Assembly: GCA_035578175.1 (NCBI GenBank)
Contig: JAQMRL010000001.1
Span: 375,291,220-375,355,219, forward strand
Direction: 5' to 3'
Origin: Catonia carolina
Taxonomy: Eukaryota > Arthropoda > Insecta > Hemiptera > Achilidae
Length of the DNA stretch: 64,000 nucleotides
The position numbers and the translations under genes were made by a program. Positions 33,113 to 45,785 of this stretch are shown piece by piece (the first letter of the stretch is position 1; each line of letters begins with the position of its first letter). Under the pieces are notes generated by a model that was not told the DNA's origin, made no database searches, and saw only the letters and a program-made list of their open reading frames with translations.

Positions 33113-34949
33113 AGTCTAATGGAATACAATACAATTTTTAAGAAAACAGATCGTGCTCGCTTGTAATAAACAACAAAAGGCAAAATTCATACAAAAGCAA
33201 TTGCTATCAAAACACTATTGTTTGTCTATGTTGTGTCACATTATGTTTTCACTGATATCGAATTGTATTTTCAGTTAACTGCAAATTTTTCTTGGTTAGA
33301 TGAATTAAGTTTCAAAGAAACTGTTCTAGACTCATTTTACAGTTTTCCTTGATGTACCGTAACATTTAGTATTTATTTCTAACTTATTTAACACATAAAA
33401 ACAAATGGCAATCAAAATAAAACAAAAAAAATCGGTTTTAAATAAAATTTTAATTGAATCTGGCTGGCTTTTAAAAAATTAAATTTAGAATATTTTAGAT
33501 ATTATTTAGTTATATTAAGTTATTATTATTAAAATATATTTTATAAAGTCTATCTCAGCTGTTAATGACTTAATATTTAATAGTTTACCGGTTAATGTTC
33601 TTTATACAGTATATATCGTTTCTGAAGTCCGTCGCTCGCCATAAGAGTTTCGTTCAATGTTCCGTTCGTATTTCTCGCCGTAATTTAAAAAAATAATGTT
33701 GTTTCAATCAATTTTATTTCATAGGTCTATCTGTGACTTTATACTATGAATTATATCTATACTTTATATTTATTTAACACATTCCATAAATCAAACCGCA
33801 CACAAACACAACCTTTCTCTTCAAACTGCCCCGGTCAACAGCACACCAAATCAAATATAAATTCACTTACATTAATTACTTTTTGTTTGATAATTTTTAA
33901 AACTTTCAAATAAAATATAAATTTGTGTTGTAAATATGTCTTTTAAACTTATTTGATGATCTGCGTAGACATTTCTTTATTTTAAAATTTTAATAAATGT
34001 TTTTTGTAACTTTTAAACACTCTTTTGATTCATTTAAACATAAAAACTTCCATCACTCAATTTTTAATTATTAGCCGAAATTAGGGCCTATTAAGTTATT
34101 TAATTTGATAATTTAGAAATAAGATTTTAATTACAATTAGCCAATTTAATAATTTACAAAATGTAAGAATTTAATTATAAATGTTTACATAATTATCAAT
34201 ACCAGTCAGGTTATAAACACATGTTTATTGTCACCTTTTACATTTTGTAATGCTACAGTACAAACACGGAAATATTGTAATTACGTTATTATTTAAAACT
34301 ATCTTTGAAACTTAAAATATATGTTCTTTAGAACAATTTTATTAAAAATTAATAAAATAAAATGTTTAGTTTTGTTTCGTAATAGTCCATTATTTCTGTT
34401 ACAAAGTATTATTTTGAATGAAGTTTGTTTTATTTAGTAGATAAATCATACTGTATTGAATTAACAAGCGAAAGGACGGAAGTTCATATTCCCTGGATGA
34501 TTACTAGAGTATGAAACATTTTTTCGTTTTTGTTTAAAGCAAATAAATACAATTTATCGTAATATCATGTATCAAAATACAAATCTTAGCCGCGGGGTTT
34601 CATATCAGGATCAAATAAAGTGGGCACTCCTAGAATCAGGAATACGTTCTCGAACAGGTATACATTATCGGTAAAAGTATAATATTTTATATACTATTAT
34701 CAGAGAGAACTTGCTATTAAATTATAAACTGACTGTTATAAAACTTTTTCATCATATTACTTTTATAAAATAATGGGATCAGTTGGTAGTTGTATCATTT
34801 ACACAGAAATATGTTTCTGTAAATTCCTTCTTTTTTTTTGACCAACCAACTATCGATTTGACTGTAATAAGGAAAATCATAACATTGGAAGGGTGGGTTT
34901 GTGTTGGAAAAGTTTTCGGAGCATGAATTTCTAGAATTCATTGGTTTTT
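33113..34949. other. AT-rich stretch, no recognisable feature
   Basis: Extremely A/T-rich, with no ORF, RNA gene or repeat boundary that I can support. Confidence 0.55.
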
Positions 34950-35690
34950 AATTAATTTTGTATTTAAACTTTACATATTTACTAAATTCAATGAAACTGA
35001 CAGGCATAGAAGATACACCCAGCAGTATTTTTATCCAGGATGATATAACTATGTATTCATATTTAGTCATAGAAAAAGGGACTTTATCTTCACTAAGAAA
35101 AATTTTCAGGAGAGCAAAAAAATAGAAATTACGTTAAAAATGACATTTTTCTTGTTTTTTGTTTTAAATATTACTTATTCTTTTCTGTGTATAAAAAAAC
35201 ACTATTTTATTTTATTTTAAATTTCAAACCTGATTCAATTCCCGAAGATAGACAGTATGTCAAATAGGCAAAACGGAGCTTCCCTTCATCAAAGTATTTT
35301 TTATTAAAAAAGAGAAACTAAAAGTTCTGCTTCATAACATGAAAAAGGTAAACAAGTGCTGGAGAATATTCTTCCAAGAAAATAGTCAAGATTGGTGCCT
35401 CCACACTTTACAAAAAAATCAATCAAATTTTTAGAATTTAAATTTTTAGTTCAGCCCTGTTTCCAATATCATTATTTTTTATTTCTTTTTTTTAGTTTCC
35501 TTAGTATTATTTCAATTATTAATGTAATTTCTTAAAATAGAAACAAATTTTTAATGTTTTATTTTTGTTGTATGTTAAAATTACAATAAAACTTTTCAAT
35601 TTTTTTGTCCGTCCGTACATGTTAACATTTGTATGATTTCAAAAAAATCTGCTACAGGATTTTAACTATTTCAAATATCAATTGGTAGCG
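34950..35690 (-). repeat. Inverted repeat arm 2 (partner 28703-29465)
   Basis: Reverse-complement match to arm 1, including GAAACTGACAGGCATAGAAG, CCCAGCAGTATTTTTATCCA and AATAGTCAAGATTGGTGCC. The arms enclose about 5.5 kb, of which 3.37 kb is the RTE LINE. Confidence 0.8.
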
Positions 35691-36103
35691 TGAGTACAAA
35701 AGATATAGGCCTATTTCACTGGTTCGTTCCGGACAACAATTCACAAGAAATTGAAAATAGAAAAATTACATGGTATTATGAGGTATGCTAATACAAGCAA
35801 ATACCATGTGTTTTTTCTACATTTTTAATTAAATTTTTGAAAAAAAAACATTGTTCAGGGGTTATTTTCAAGTATCTAGAAGCCTAAAGCCTTGAAGTAA
35901 AAATACTCCGTGTTATGTAGGTAGGTCTGTTTATTTTCGTTGAAAATACATCTACCTACGTTCATAAAACCGAGAAAATATCAACTGACGAGTTGAATGA
36001 AGTACATTCTGATCGATAAAATGCTTATTAATTATTGAACTCGAGTATCATATATATATACGAGGGGGTACCCAAAAGAAACCGGAATTATTTTTTAAAA
36101 CTA

Positions 36104-37149
36104 CAGTAAAATCTCTCTATTGCGAAACTCTATATAGCGGAAATCTCTCTTTAGCGGCATTATTTGCCGACCCCGACCCTTTCGTATACTACGATAATGT
36201 ATTTAACTCTCGTTATAGCGGCACAAAAATCTCTCTATAGCGGCTAAACAATATCTTCAGGATATGGATTTAGACGCCTATGTAGGGGCAGACAATGACT
36301 TAGCCACTTCAGCAGATGTTGGCGATGATGCAATAATCGAAAATGTCTTAGCCCAAAACAACGAGCAAGAAAGTGTAGATGACGATGAAATGGAAACAGA
36401 AATGTTGTCCCTTCAAGTAAACAGGCACTAGACGCTATTCTTGTTGTTTACACGTACTGTCATTGCCAATATGTAAATGAAAATTTACAAGTTTTAAACA
36501 TTGAAAATGAGATTGAAGACATGTTTTATGAATTGAAAACGAAACAAAATTTACAACTTATTTTACGAAATGAAATGTACTTCACAGTCATGGTTTCTTT
36601 AATAACGAAAAAATATATACTGTAGGCCTACTGTGTATTTTTTTTGTGTTTGTGTAGCTTATGTTTTAGGAGATTTTAATTGTATGTATCCTATGTTTAT
36701 TACTGTTCAGTGAAAAACGAGTTTCAGTGCTAATTAATTTTAGGCTATCTATTACGGTGTGTACTGTATGAATGATTACTGAAAAACGTTCAATACGAAA
36801 AAAGAAATTCTATTGTTAAACAATAGTAACACAACATCTAATAAAACCAGTTTGTATCCAAATTTCTTGTTAAGTTAATGACCTACACTTTACGTAATTA
36901 ATTTAAATATCTAACTGTATTGAAGTAATCTACTGTATTAAACATTCGTCATAAAGTTATCTATTCAGTAGTTTTTCAAAAACTTATTCCATGCAACATT
37001 TACATACGTATATAAGTTATTTTGTACAGAAAAATTAGTACTCCAACTTCCCTCCCACCGTTAATTACTCGCTCTCTCTATAACGGAACTCTCTTTATAG
37101 CGGCGGTACCTCATGGTCCCTTCAATTCCGCTATAGAGAGATTTTACTG
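36104..37149 (+). mobile_element. Pogo-like element nested in the mariner
   Basis: The ends CAGTAAAATCTCTCTAT are inverted at 36104 and 37149, with TA at 36102-36103 and 37150-37151. Subterminal TATAGCGGC-type repeats occur on both sides. It keeps only the C-terminal end of a transposase (36243-36431). Size is about 1.05 kb, internally deleted. Confidence 0.88.
36243..36431 (+). pseudogene. Pogo/Tigger-like transposase C-terminal tail
   Basis: The frame reads KQYLQDMDLDAYVGADNDLA, then TSADVGDDAIIENVLAQ and an acidic run (ESVDDDEMETEM), ending in TAG. Acidic tails of the form 'D-D-ATS--L-D--I---V---E' are typical of the extreme C-terminus of pogo/Tigger transposases. No CENPB HTH and no DDE residues remain. 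Only the tail and the CAGT termini support the assignment. It reads in the same orientation as the element's left-to-right TIR order. Confidence 0.65.
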
Positions 37150-37167
37150 TATTTATTTTTAATTTTT

Positions 37168-38234
37168 TTACAAAAGAACCTTATCCCCTTCAAAATACTC
37201 TCCATTACAACTAATACATTTGTCCCACCGGTGCTTCCACTGTTCAAAACATTTTTTGTACTCCTCTTCAGTGATGGCTGCCAGCTCATCCGTCGTTTTT
37301 TTCTTGACATCATCAACGTTGTTAAATCGGAGACCTTTCATGCCCCTTTTCATGCGTGGGAACAAGAAAAAATCACACGGAGCCAGATCGGGTGAGTAAG
37401 GTGCGTGTGGTAGCAAAACCATGCCGTTTTTCGCCAAAAACTAGGTAACCGAGATTGCCGTGTGTGCAGGCGCGTTGTCGTGGTGGAAAAACCAGTCCCA
37501 TGTCTGCCACAAATTAGGTCTTTTACGACGAATGCTGTTTCGTAGTCTTCTTAACACTTCAAGATAAAAAGCTTGATTTACAGTCTGGCCTGGTGGAACG
37601 AACTCTGAATGGACAATTCCCCTCACATCAAAAAAACAAATCAGCATTGTTTTGATGTTCGATCTGACATGACGACTTTTTTTGGTCGGGGTGATAATGA
37701 AGTCTTCCATTGACTGGATTGTTGTTTGGTTTCTGGGTCGTACCCATAGCACCAAGACTCGTCACCCGTAATGATCTTTGACATGAAATCTGGATCAGTT
37801 TCAAGCTGTTGTTTCAAATCACTACACGTTTCAATTCGACGTTCCTTTTGAGTGTCTGTCAGAACCCGAGGCACAAACTTGGCAGCGACTCTTTTCATTG
37901 TCAAGTCTTCTGTTAAAATGCGTTGGACTGAGCTCCAAGATAACCCACTAACCTGTGATATTTGGTCAATGGTCTGTCGTCGGTCTGTTCGTACAATTTA
38001 TTTCACTTTCACAACATTTTCGTCTGTTCGGGAAGTCGACGGTCGTCCAGAATGAGGTTTGTTCTCAATCGACATGTCGCCATTTTTAAAGCGCAAAAAC
38101 CACTCGTACACTTGGGTTTTTCCAATAGCGTCGTCTTTGTAAGCTGTGTTCAACATTACAACTGTTTCCGCGGCGTTTTTACCGAGCAAGAAGCAAAATT
38201 TCACAGCCGCACGTTGTTCATTAAAACTTGCCAT
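37168..38234 (-). pseudogene. Mariner transposase (DD34D), two stops and one frameshift
   Basis: The likely start is ATG 38234 (MASFNEQRAAVKFCFLLGK). The N-terminal HTH pair includes TQVYEWFLRFKNGD and the GRPSTS linker. A TAA at 37998-38000 interrupts just after ENVVKVK. The catalytic domain shows the first Asp in ITGDESWCYGYDP and the second in FHHDNAPAHTA. The third, in YSPDLAPCDFFLFPRMK, comes after exactly 34 intervening residues, the mariner signature. A frameshift lies in the seven-T run at about 37677-37683 (A-run on the coding strand), and a TAG at about 37438-37440 follows ISVT. The C-terminus ends WDKCISCNGEYFEGDKVLL. Length matches the usual 340-350 residues. Such copies are often mislabelled SETMAR in insect annotations. 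Confidence 0.92.
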
Positions 38235-38429
38235 CATGAAAAACGACACGAGCACAAAACAGCACTAGCGAGAACAATCACTGCACGAGAACAGAACAAG
38301 CTAGATCAACGAACAAAATGGCATTGAACTGGCAATGAGTAGCGCTACAAGCAGCCTAGTGGCGGGAATTTGTACTGCACAAGCTCCGCCCACAGCAGAG
38401 CTATTCCGGATACTTTTGGGTACCCCCTC

Positions 38430-38430
<1 letters not shown>

Positions 38431-38470
<40 letters not shown>
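38431..38470. repeat. (TA)n microsatellite, mariner target
   Basis: A pure TA run immediately right of the mariner. A shorter TA run lies just left of it (36050-36060). Confidence 0.95.
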
Positions 38471-38473
<3 letters not shown>

Positions 38474-38635
38474 GTCGGTAACCTTTGCAATTTTGAAAAA
38501 TTTGCGTCTAATACGAATTAATCGGATTAATGACTATGATTGAAAAATAACTTATCTAAAGTAAGGCCTTTTTATTTACCACCAATCACATATTTACTGT
38601 TTATTTTAAATATTTTTTTGTCATGATATAAACCG

Positions 38636-38636
<1 letters not shown>

Positions 38637-38683
<47 letters not shown>

Positions 38684-39066
38684 GGTCATCAGCCGAATAG
38701 CTGGTTTGACTTTTAGAGGCTTTACTAAGTAAAATGAGGAGTGAGACTGTTTACCATGCCTTCCTCACCGAGGGAAAAAGTATGCTTGTCAGCATGCCAA
38801 GCCCACTGAAAAGCATCTACTTTCCACTCTACAAATGACACCTTCACGTCATTCACTACAGAGCCTGGCTGTATAATGAAATTCATAACTCTCAAAGGAG
38901 ATAACTCTGACTATTGTCTTTTACACCTTCTACCTTTTCTGTTTTTAAATACTTCAATCATATAATTTGCTGACCATGTGATAAGAAACAGAACTATTTT
39001 TTGTAGCCCTGGAACTAGCAGATCGAGTGCAAATAATTAAAAGTATTTAATCTACCTGTTATGGGA
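38637..39066 (+). repeat. Interspersed repeat family R, copy 5, preceded by (TTG)n
   Basis: A (TTG)n microsatellite (38637-38681) runs straight into TTTAGGTCATCAGCCG, followed by the body to about 39066. The shorter TTGTTG starts of other copies suggest the microsatellite grew from the repeat's own 5' end. Confidence 0.9.
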
Positions 39067-39334
39067 AAATGATGAAATAAAATGTCTCCAAAATTCGTTG
39101 AAAACCAATCTACAATTATTTTACAGAAAGACTTCACCGTCAAATTAATATTATTAAAACTTATGAAAGAACACTAAATCAATAAAAAACTAAAAATATT
39201 AAATAAATAAAAGTAAATAAAAGTAGTATTAGTAAATTATATTTAGCACTGACCAAAATCTTCTATTAGAAATCCTGAATTAAATTTTACACAATATCCT
39301 TTTTGAAATTTCAAACTAAACTTTTCATTATCAT

Positions 39335-39890
39335 AAACAATGCAGGTAGGCCTTCTGACCTGTTCCAACTTTCAACTTGGTAGTATCCTATTTCTTGAAG
39401 AAGTTGGGACGCCCATCTCTTCCGAGGTCGCACAATACCACGTTGTCCGGTTGGCTAGTAAGTAAAAACCTGTTTGGTTATTCGATCGTCTGGCACCCGC
39501 AACAAATAACTATACCACTCTTGCCTGTATTTTCGAATAGTTGATGTCACCACTGGCATATAAAATTCATACCTAATATCTTTATTTATTTAATGATGCA
39601 GCAAACGATACGTTGCTAAATGCCTTAACAATCTCATTTCAGCATCCTCTGTTCTTGGTATCTGCTCAGAAATCAGGGTGCAACACCCCGAACCATAATA
39701 TAGTAAAACTCACAGACCCATGACAAAATTTTTGATTTGTCTCCTTCCGCACTTAACCGACTAGCGTTTTCCACAAAGTGTACGTTAGCCTTTCATACAT
39801 TTCTAGGATGATCTCCGTATTTCGTGATTACACATAAGATACATCACATCCCAAGTAAACGAATGCACCTGTCCTATGATCTTATATTTT
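39335..39890 (-). pseudogene. LINE reverse transcriptase C-terminal fragment, antisense
   Basis: The minus-strand reading across frames gives FVYLGCDVSYV (thumb), VHFVENASRLSAEGDKSKIL, SWVCEFYYIMVRGVAP at the place of the usual LLYGSEcW box, then EQIPRTEDAEMRLLRHLATY, KYRQEWYSYLLRVPDDRIT and VRPRKRWASQLLQEIGYY. These are the C-terminal region of the same LINE family as 17847-18511. Stops and shifts are frequent. No endonuclease, no palm and no target duplication were found. The 5' boundary near 39890 is where similarity fades. Confidence 0.75.
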
Positions 39891-39934
39891 TACTTATATT
39901 TTTAGACAGAAATTAACAGATTTTTTTCTATTTA

Positions 39935-40056
39935 TTTATTTAAGTCGCGTCAACAGCTTAGTTATCAGCTACTACAGTGGGTTATGCAACTGGAACTGTT
40001 GGTTTTGACTAGTGAAAATTTTCAGAACCTACCCGGGAATCGCATGGAGGACCTCC
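39935..40056 (-). mobile_element. SINE family A fragment, reversed
   Basis: Contains the reversed 3' domain (TTTAAGTCGCGTCAACAGC, TTATCAGCTACTACAGTGGG) and a reversed B box (CCCGGGAATCGCATGG). Confidence 0.6.
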
Positions 40057-41512
40057 GAACAGATTTGTTTGTGTATCATTTATTTTGTTAACTTATTTTT
40101 TGTAACTCTGAGTACGGGTTTGAATTAGTTTTATTTAATGTCATACCAACTACATGGTCATTAGAAATCACGGTGAGTATCATTAAAGACAATACATAAA
40201 AATGTGCGCGCACGTTTTTTGTACATTTTTATTTAATAATTAACTAAGAATTGGACCCAAGACCCTTTAATTTGCACTCAAAAGAATCAAATACTACAAT
40301 TACGGGGATAAAGCCGGATGGCTACTGAATTTTCTTTAAAAAATTTAACTTAATTTTCAAATGTAAAAAGCACAAAGGTGTTCTTTTATTTCGTATTGAA
40401 ATACATTTTGTACGCCTACCCAATTACATTTGTAAATTCTGCTTGAAGTAAACCCAACAAACAAGCATTTCAATCCTCTTGTAAATGTCACTCAAGTCTT
40501 TATACTTGCCTAACATTCACTATTACTTCGAAAAAGGATCTGAAATAGTAATCCTTCTTTGTTACAAAAGTATAAAGAACAAACATTCTTTTTTTATACA
40601 AGAAGCATTGTCAGCATCGGCCAATGAAAAACTATCTGTCTCACACAAGATGTGTTGTGTTATCTAAGTCATGCAGGATATTTTACCCCTCCCGTTTATT
40701 TTTTTTTCAGAGATCTACAAGTAAATACACATTCTAATAAAAATAATAAAAAATTCAATCGATAATATATTTTATTAATTATAGGCCTACTGTAAAATAA
40801 ACTACCAGATAATAATAGAACACATACACATTAAAATACATATTATGACACACATATTAGAATCAATGAATTTTTTAAGCATGTACTCCTTTCTCACGCC
40901 AGTTAAAGAACTGTTAAGTTTTTTTTAGGTGTCATCTACATTACCTGAATACATTAATACGACAATAAATATTTATGGAAAATTTATAGAATTTATAGGC
41001 CTATGGTGATGAAATGGATAAAAATAAATTTCGAACGAATAAAAAAAATTTGTTTCAATATCATATTATAATATAGGATCAATAAGATTAACTTTTATTT
41101 TCATAACGTGAGTCAATATTTTTTAACACAGTACGTAACAGCACTCTGGCCAAATAAGCAATGGTATCTTCCAACAGTTGGACAGAATATAGGTGTTAGT
41201 TCCACACTTTAATTATTTTATCAGTTTTCTTAAAACTCTAGCCCTATTAATTTTTTCCTAATCTTAGAAATACAAATTTTACCAACTGAAAATCCTTTCT
41301 TGTACAAGAAATGCAAGAAAAAAGTTACGAAAATAACAGTGTATGTGCCGTAGATTTCAGTAGATACTGTTATGAAAATAATTTATTACACCATTTTTAT
41401 CCATCAGATTTTTATAAATTATACTTCACTATAAATTATGCATTTTTAAGAGAAAATTTTGGATAATATAATATATTATTTTTTACAAAATGTCGTTCCG
41501 ATTCCCCTTAAA
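40057..41512. other. AT-rich stretch, no recognisable feature
   Basis: No supported gene. A 60-codon ORF at 40485-40667 has no motif. A possible reversed tRNA-like trace near 40240-40330 is too weak to call. Confidence 0.5.
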
Positions 41513-41645
41513 AAGCGAAAAGTCCCTGGTTTAATTCCCGGCTAGAACCTAGAAATTATTACAAAATAAAAATCCACCGTAATCGTTTCATAATCCATAC
41601 TAGTCACTAATGAGCAAACTGTTGATGATACTTTAAATAAACTAA
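41513..41645 (+). mobile_element. SINE family A, 3' part
   Basis: CCTGGTTTAATTCCCGG gives the B box, followed by CTAGTCACTAATGAGCAAAC and GTTGATGATACTTTAAATA, matching the SINE A 3' domain. Confidence 0.65.
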
Positions 41646-42346
41646 AAAAAAATTGAATCACATTCAGTTGGCAAAAACATAAATAACCACAGCCGTGAAA
41701 AAAGCCAGTTGACATAGGTGTGTGCTCTTATAAAGCCGAGTAAATGTACTGAATTAATTTCGGATAAATAGCTTTAACGTTAGAGATTTGCCAACTTTTA
41801 AAGGCAACAGACCGTAGTAATTTCAGATAACTACTTTACACTCAACATTATTTACGAAAGTACAAAACTTTGTTTGCTAATCGTAATTTTGAGATCTCAT
41901 GTATTATCCGCACTTATAAATTCAATTCACTCACTTCTTGACTGACAGCCTGATTCATTTATCACTCTATCTCTAATTCTCAAACTTTCCAAACCTAAAG
42001 GTCTGAAATTGTAGGAATTGAATAGAAAAACTAAAGCTACGGAATTCAAATGTTACCCTAAAGCAGTACATATTATTTTTATACCTTCCTGAAGATCTAC
42101 AGTTATACGAATCGGCAAGCGTGTTTTGTAACTAATATCTAGGAGAAGACTTTTAATTACGACCACTTGCTCCTAGAGAAATGAAAATTTGTATAACGTT
42201 TTTTAATTTTTTAATTAAGTGAATCGAAGAATACATCTTGTTTAAAATTTGTTTTAAAAGAATATTACAAGTTGTCAAATCTGCGGCAACTTAGGCTACG
42301 TATTTAAAAATTTCATTTCAAATTTCATACCTCCTTAAGTAGTTAA
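41646..42346. other. Mostly unrecognised; diffuse family D similarity
   Basis: About 41935-42200 contains family D-like phrases (CTTGACTGACAGCCTGATTC; GAAATGAAAATTTGTATAAC). Otherwise nothing supported. Confidence 0.4.
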
Positions 42347-42348
42347 TA

Positions 42349-43022
42349 CAGTCGAACTTCTATAACTCGAATTGAATTTTAGTCTCCTTTAACCTTCCCA
42401 TGCATTTACCATGAAAAAAGTCATCTATAACTCAAATTCCGCCATTACTCTAAGTCTAACTAATTATTTCGTTTCTTTTGACAAAAGTTTTATACATAGT
42501 TCTCAAAATAGCGGTTTTGGTCTTTTGAAAAATGAAAGTACAGAGCTGCTTCTTTCATTATAAGAGGATATGTTCGACAATAAAAGGGAACAGACCTTCA
42601 AAGTCATCTGGTTGCCTTTGTATAGACCTAACAGGCGTAAACCAAAACAATGAATTTCTTTAAATTGACGATTCTCTGGTCGACCACAGAACAATAAAAC
42701 CATAATCTGTCGGTACAATGTACCATTCAGCACGTATGCATAATTTTGGGATACTGTATACAATATGTACAGTACTTAACTCTGCAGTCAAATGCTAAAT
42801 GCTAAGCTAAGCTAAATGCAACGTACAGTACTGTATTACGAAATTACGCATGTGCAGTACGCCTACATATTCCACATCTTGTAGGGTACTGTATTAGCCA
42901 ATGTGGAATGTTCTGTTTTTGTTTTTTTGTTTTTTTAACAATTGCTTTTATTGTTTTTATTTTTCCATAACTCGAATTGTTTTTCCCATCCTTTGAGGAT
43001 TCGAGTCATAGAAGTTCGACTG
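42349..43022. mobile_element. Pogo-like non-autonomous element (TIR CAGTCGAACTTCTATAACTC)
   Basis: The left end CAGTCGAACTTCTATAACTC mirrors the right end, which reversed reads CAGTCGAACTTCTATGACTC. TA lies on each side (42347-42348, 43023-43024). Internal ataactcgaat motifs recur near both ends. An 86-codon minus ORF (42503-42763) lies inside, but I cannot match it convincingly to a transposase. Confidence 0.8.
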
Positions 43023-43024
43023 TA

Positions 43025-44948
43025 TTATCTCTGTGCATACGAGAAGAGTGACAATTCTAAAAATTGATATTAGAATCCTTAAAGTAGTGCCTACAAAAAT
43101 TAATGTGTGGAGTAATAACCAGTAATAACCAGCAGTAGTATATATAATACCAGTAGTATGTATACCAGTAGTTAATATAATGCATCCATGCATGGCAATA
43201 GCCGGATACTTAACAATCCCACATAATTGTTCCTGCGAAAGTTAACCAATTGGTTCTTTAGACCATTGGCTAATTTTATTCATACGAAATATTTTTTATT
43301 TGTTATTGGAATAACTATAAATTACTAAAAATCCAGGTTACAAATATGTGAAATTTAATAGAACAAATGTCTGCAAAATTCTACTCACTTACTCCGCACT
43401 GTCACTTAGTCCATCACTAATGTTTCAAGAACATAGCAATTATTCCAATGTTCTTGTTGTACTGAGTCAGTCTATGTTAATGTCGAAATTTAAGAGAACT
43501 TAACTCGATTGTTCTTAGCATAGTATCGCACAGTCATAACAAACAATAAAACAAAAAATTTAAGTACTTTGGATGTACTCTAAACCAGGTTTTGATTTTC
43601 TTACTTCAAGATGTTGTTGTCAGCTGAATATACAGAAATTCAAAAACCACTTTAAAAGGAGAATATCGAAATTGTATATTAATGTAGAGGAGTAATAAAT
43701 ATACATATCCTTAACATATAAGGAATATGCTAAAATTATGCTTAACAGCATAATATTTTTTTAAAGGGCAAAGAGTTTCGTTCGATACAGTAAAAAGTTA
43801 ATCATTACTTGGCGTTAAGATGAAAGGTCTAACATCAAAATTATTTTTGTTGTGTTGCAAATTAGTGAGACTATTTTGTACCTAAAATGCAGTTATTCTT
43901 TTTAGTAAATCCTAAATATAAATTATTTAAAAATTTTCCCTCATCCCCTAAAATCAAGGTGGCGGTTGAATTTTAGAGGTCATAACTTGGGTACACGTTG
44001 GTCAATTTACATGAAAATGATATTAAAGATAGAATTCCATTAGAGGACATCATGCGGGAGTATCCTACTTTCTTAATATTAAATAAATAAATAATAAAAA
44101 AATATAATTTTTCGTTTTACTTTTTTTAACATTGTTAAAACTTTTTATCAACATGCAAATAAAATAATTTAAAAAATTTCAAAACATAGTATTACTATTT
44201 TTCATTTAAGTGCATCTGGAGGACTAAATTCGGAGTTATTTTAAAAAATCTCAAAAATCCGTTGAGTAGGGCAAAAGTTATAAAATCTGAAAGTGGTAAT
44301 ACATATTTCAGTTCTTGAACAAGATAGTATTTAAGTATAAAAGGTTAACAGTTTTACAAAAGGAATTGTTAATTTTGCTATGACAGCTTTCATTTTTTTA
44401 TTTATTTATTTACGTAAAACAAATATTATTAAATAAGCCATTTTTTTTAAATAACTTCCTCTAAAAAAAATACCAAAATGTTCAGAAATTGTTCTTGAAG
44501 CAGATATCCCCTTTAAACTTATTTTATTAGGTGAACAGAGATAATTTCAAAAAATAATTATTAAACTACTGCATTATTATTTTTTATAATAATGATAATA
44601 ATATACTGTAGATCATAAATGATATGTAGTAAACAGTAAACAATACTCTTTAGACGAACCAATTAACGTAAATTTATTTTTTCAAGTTTCTCAAAACCTT
44701 TTATTCGTCCTGTGAAAAATATTATATTAAATTAAAAATTCATTCACAAAGACAGGATTATACTCGTAGATAAAAAAGTAATATCGTGAGCTCATACTTT
44801 CTGGAAAATTCATTTCTTACCTTTAATAAAATACATGATCCAAGTTGCTGCTGTAAAGATAGTAATCCTTGATAAAGACTGTAATATTGATAATAAAATA
44901 AAAAGTTAAGCAGCAACAAAAAAATTGTTGTGTTTTTTTTCAAAATCT
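43025..44948. other. AT-rich stretch, no recognisable feature
   Basis: No gene supported. A small ACCAGTAGTA-type repetitive patch lies at about 43115-43175. Confidence 0.5.
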
Positions 44949-45086
44949 TAGTTATTAGCGACTACTTTGGGGTATGAAAAAATGAGTATTGATACATAAT
45001 CATTTCCAGACCCTAGCCGGGAATCAAACTGGGTATCTTCCGCTTGGTAGGCCAGCGCGTTAACCACTACACCACGTAGGAGGCCT
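44949..45086 (-). mobile_element. SINE family A, reversed, nearly complete
   Basis: The reversed 3' domain TTAGTTATTAGCGACTAC, reversed B box GCCGGGAATCAAACTGGG and reversed A box TTAACCACTACACCACG are all in order. Confidence 0.8.
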
Positions 45087-45099
45087 TATGTATTTTTAT

Positions 45100-45600
45100 A
45101 GATACGGAACCCCTCACTAACAGACTCACGTGCTCATCACAAATTCTTTAACTTCTCAGTCATCTACACGGCTGAAATTCGGCATATTTGTTCCTTAGGA
45201 TTAATCTGAAAAATAAAAGCATTTCTTTTCGACCACTTGCGCCTAAGGGATAAACTGCCTTAAATTAGTTGCCAAAATATTATTTCTATAACTTATATCT
45301 TCCAGAAGAGCTATTCTAAATATCAGTGTACGGGTTTTCTTTTAGTGATACGTAGGAAAAGTAAAACTTTTAAATTTCAACCATTTGCTCGTAAATGATT
45401 AAACAAAGGTGTAACTTCCGTAACAAAATAAATATTATTTCTGTACCTTCCCAAAGACCTATAGATCCGAAAATTTGAAATAAAGTGATACCTAGAGAAA
45501 GATAAACCAGTTTTTCATGCATTGGGAGGGGTGCATTAAAAATCCTCTGATGCTCTGAGATTCATAATTGAAGGTACACGCACGTGTAAAAAAATTATAA
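45100..45600 (+). repeat. Dispersed repeat family D-like
   Basis: CCCCTCACTAACAGACTCAC, then GGCTGAAATTCGGCAT and several ATTTCAACCATTTGCTCG-type phrases similar to 7090-7486. Boundaries are approximate. Confidence 0.45.
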
Positions 45601-45654
45601 CTAAATTAAACGAAAATTTTAATTAACCTAAAATTAAATTGTTAAGGCCAAAAA

Positions 45655-45785
45655 ACGAAAGGTACCAGATTCGATTCCCGGCTTGGAATCATTTTACTAT
45701 GGAAATTATTACGTGTTCAAACCCACCGTTCCATATCCCACAGTACTCGCTAATAACCACTTTCAATAAAAAAAATTAAAAAAGC
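45655..45785 (+). mobile_element. SINE family A, 3' part
   Basis: The B box is in GATTCGATTCCCGG, followed by CAGTACTCGCTAATAACCAC. The A box half is missing. Confidence 0.6.

Larger units (their letters stand above)
36061..38430 (-). mobile_element. Mariner (DD34D) DNA transposon, interrupted by a pogo-like element
   Basis: The 28-bp TIRs begin CGAGGGGGTACCCAAAAG on both ends (36061-36088; reverse of 38403-38430), differing only at two positions. They are inserted in a TA-rich microsatellite that supplies the TA duplications. Transposase is on the minus strand. A separate element (36104-37149) splits the region between the left TIR and the transposase 3' end. Without it the mariner is about 1.3 kb, the normal size for the family. 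Confidence 0.93.

Noticed and set aside
32850..33134. 94-codon minus ORF upstream of the RTE endonuclease as a separate ORF1
   Set aside because: It lies in the LINE leader and crosses the target duplication into flanking DNA, so it cannot be an element gene in this form.
42503..42763. 86-codon minus ORF as pogo transposase
   Set aside because: I tried to match it to the DDE region of Tigger-like proteins in all frames but found no convincing catalytic motif; only the TIRs support the element.
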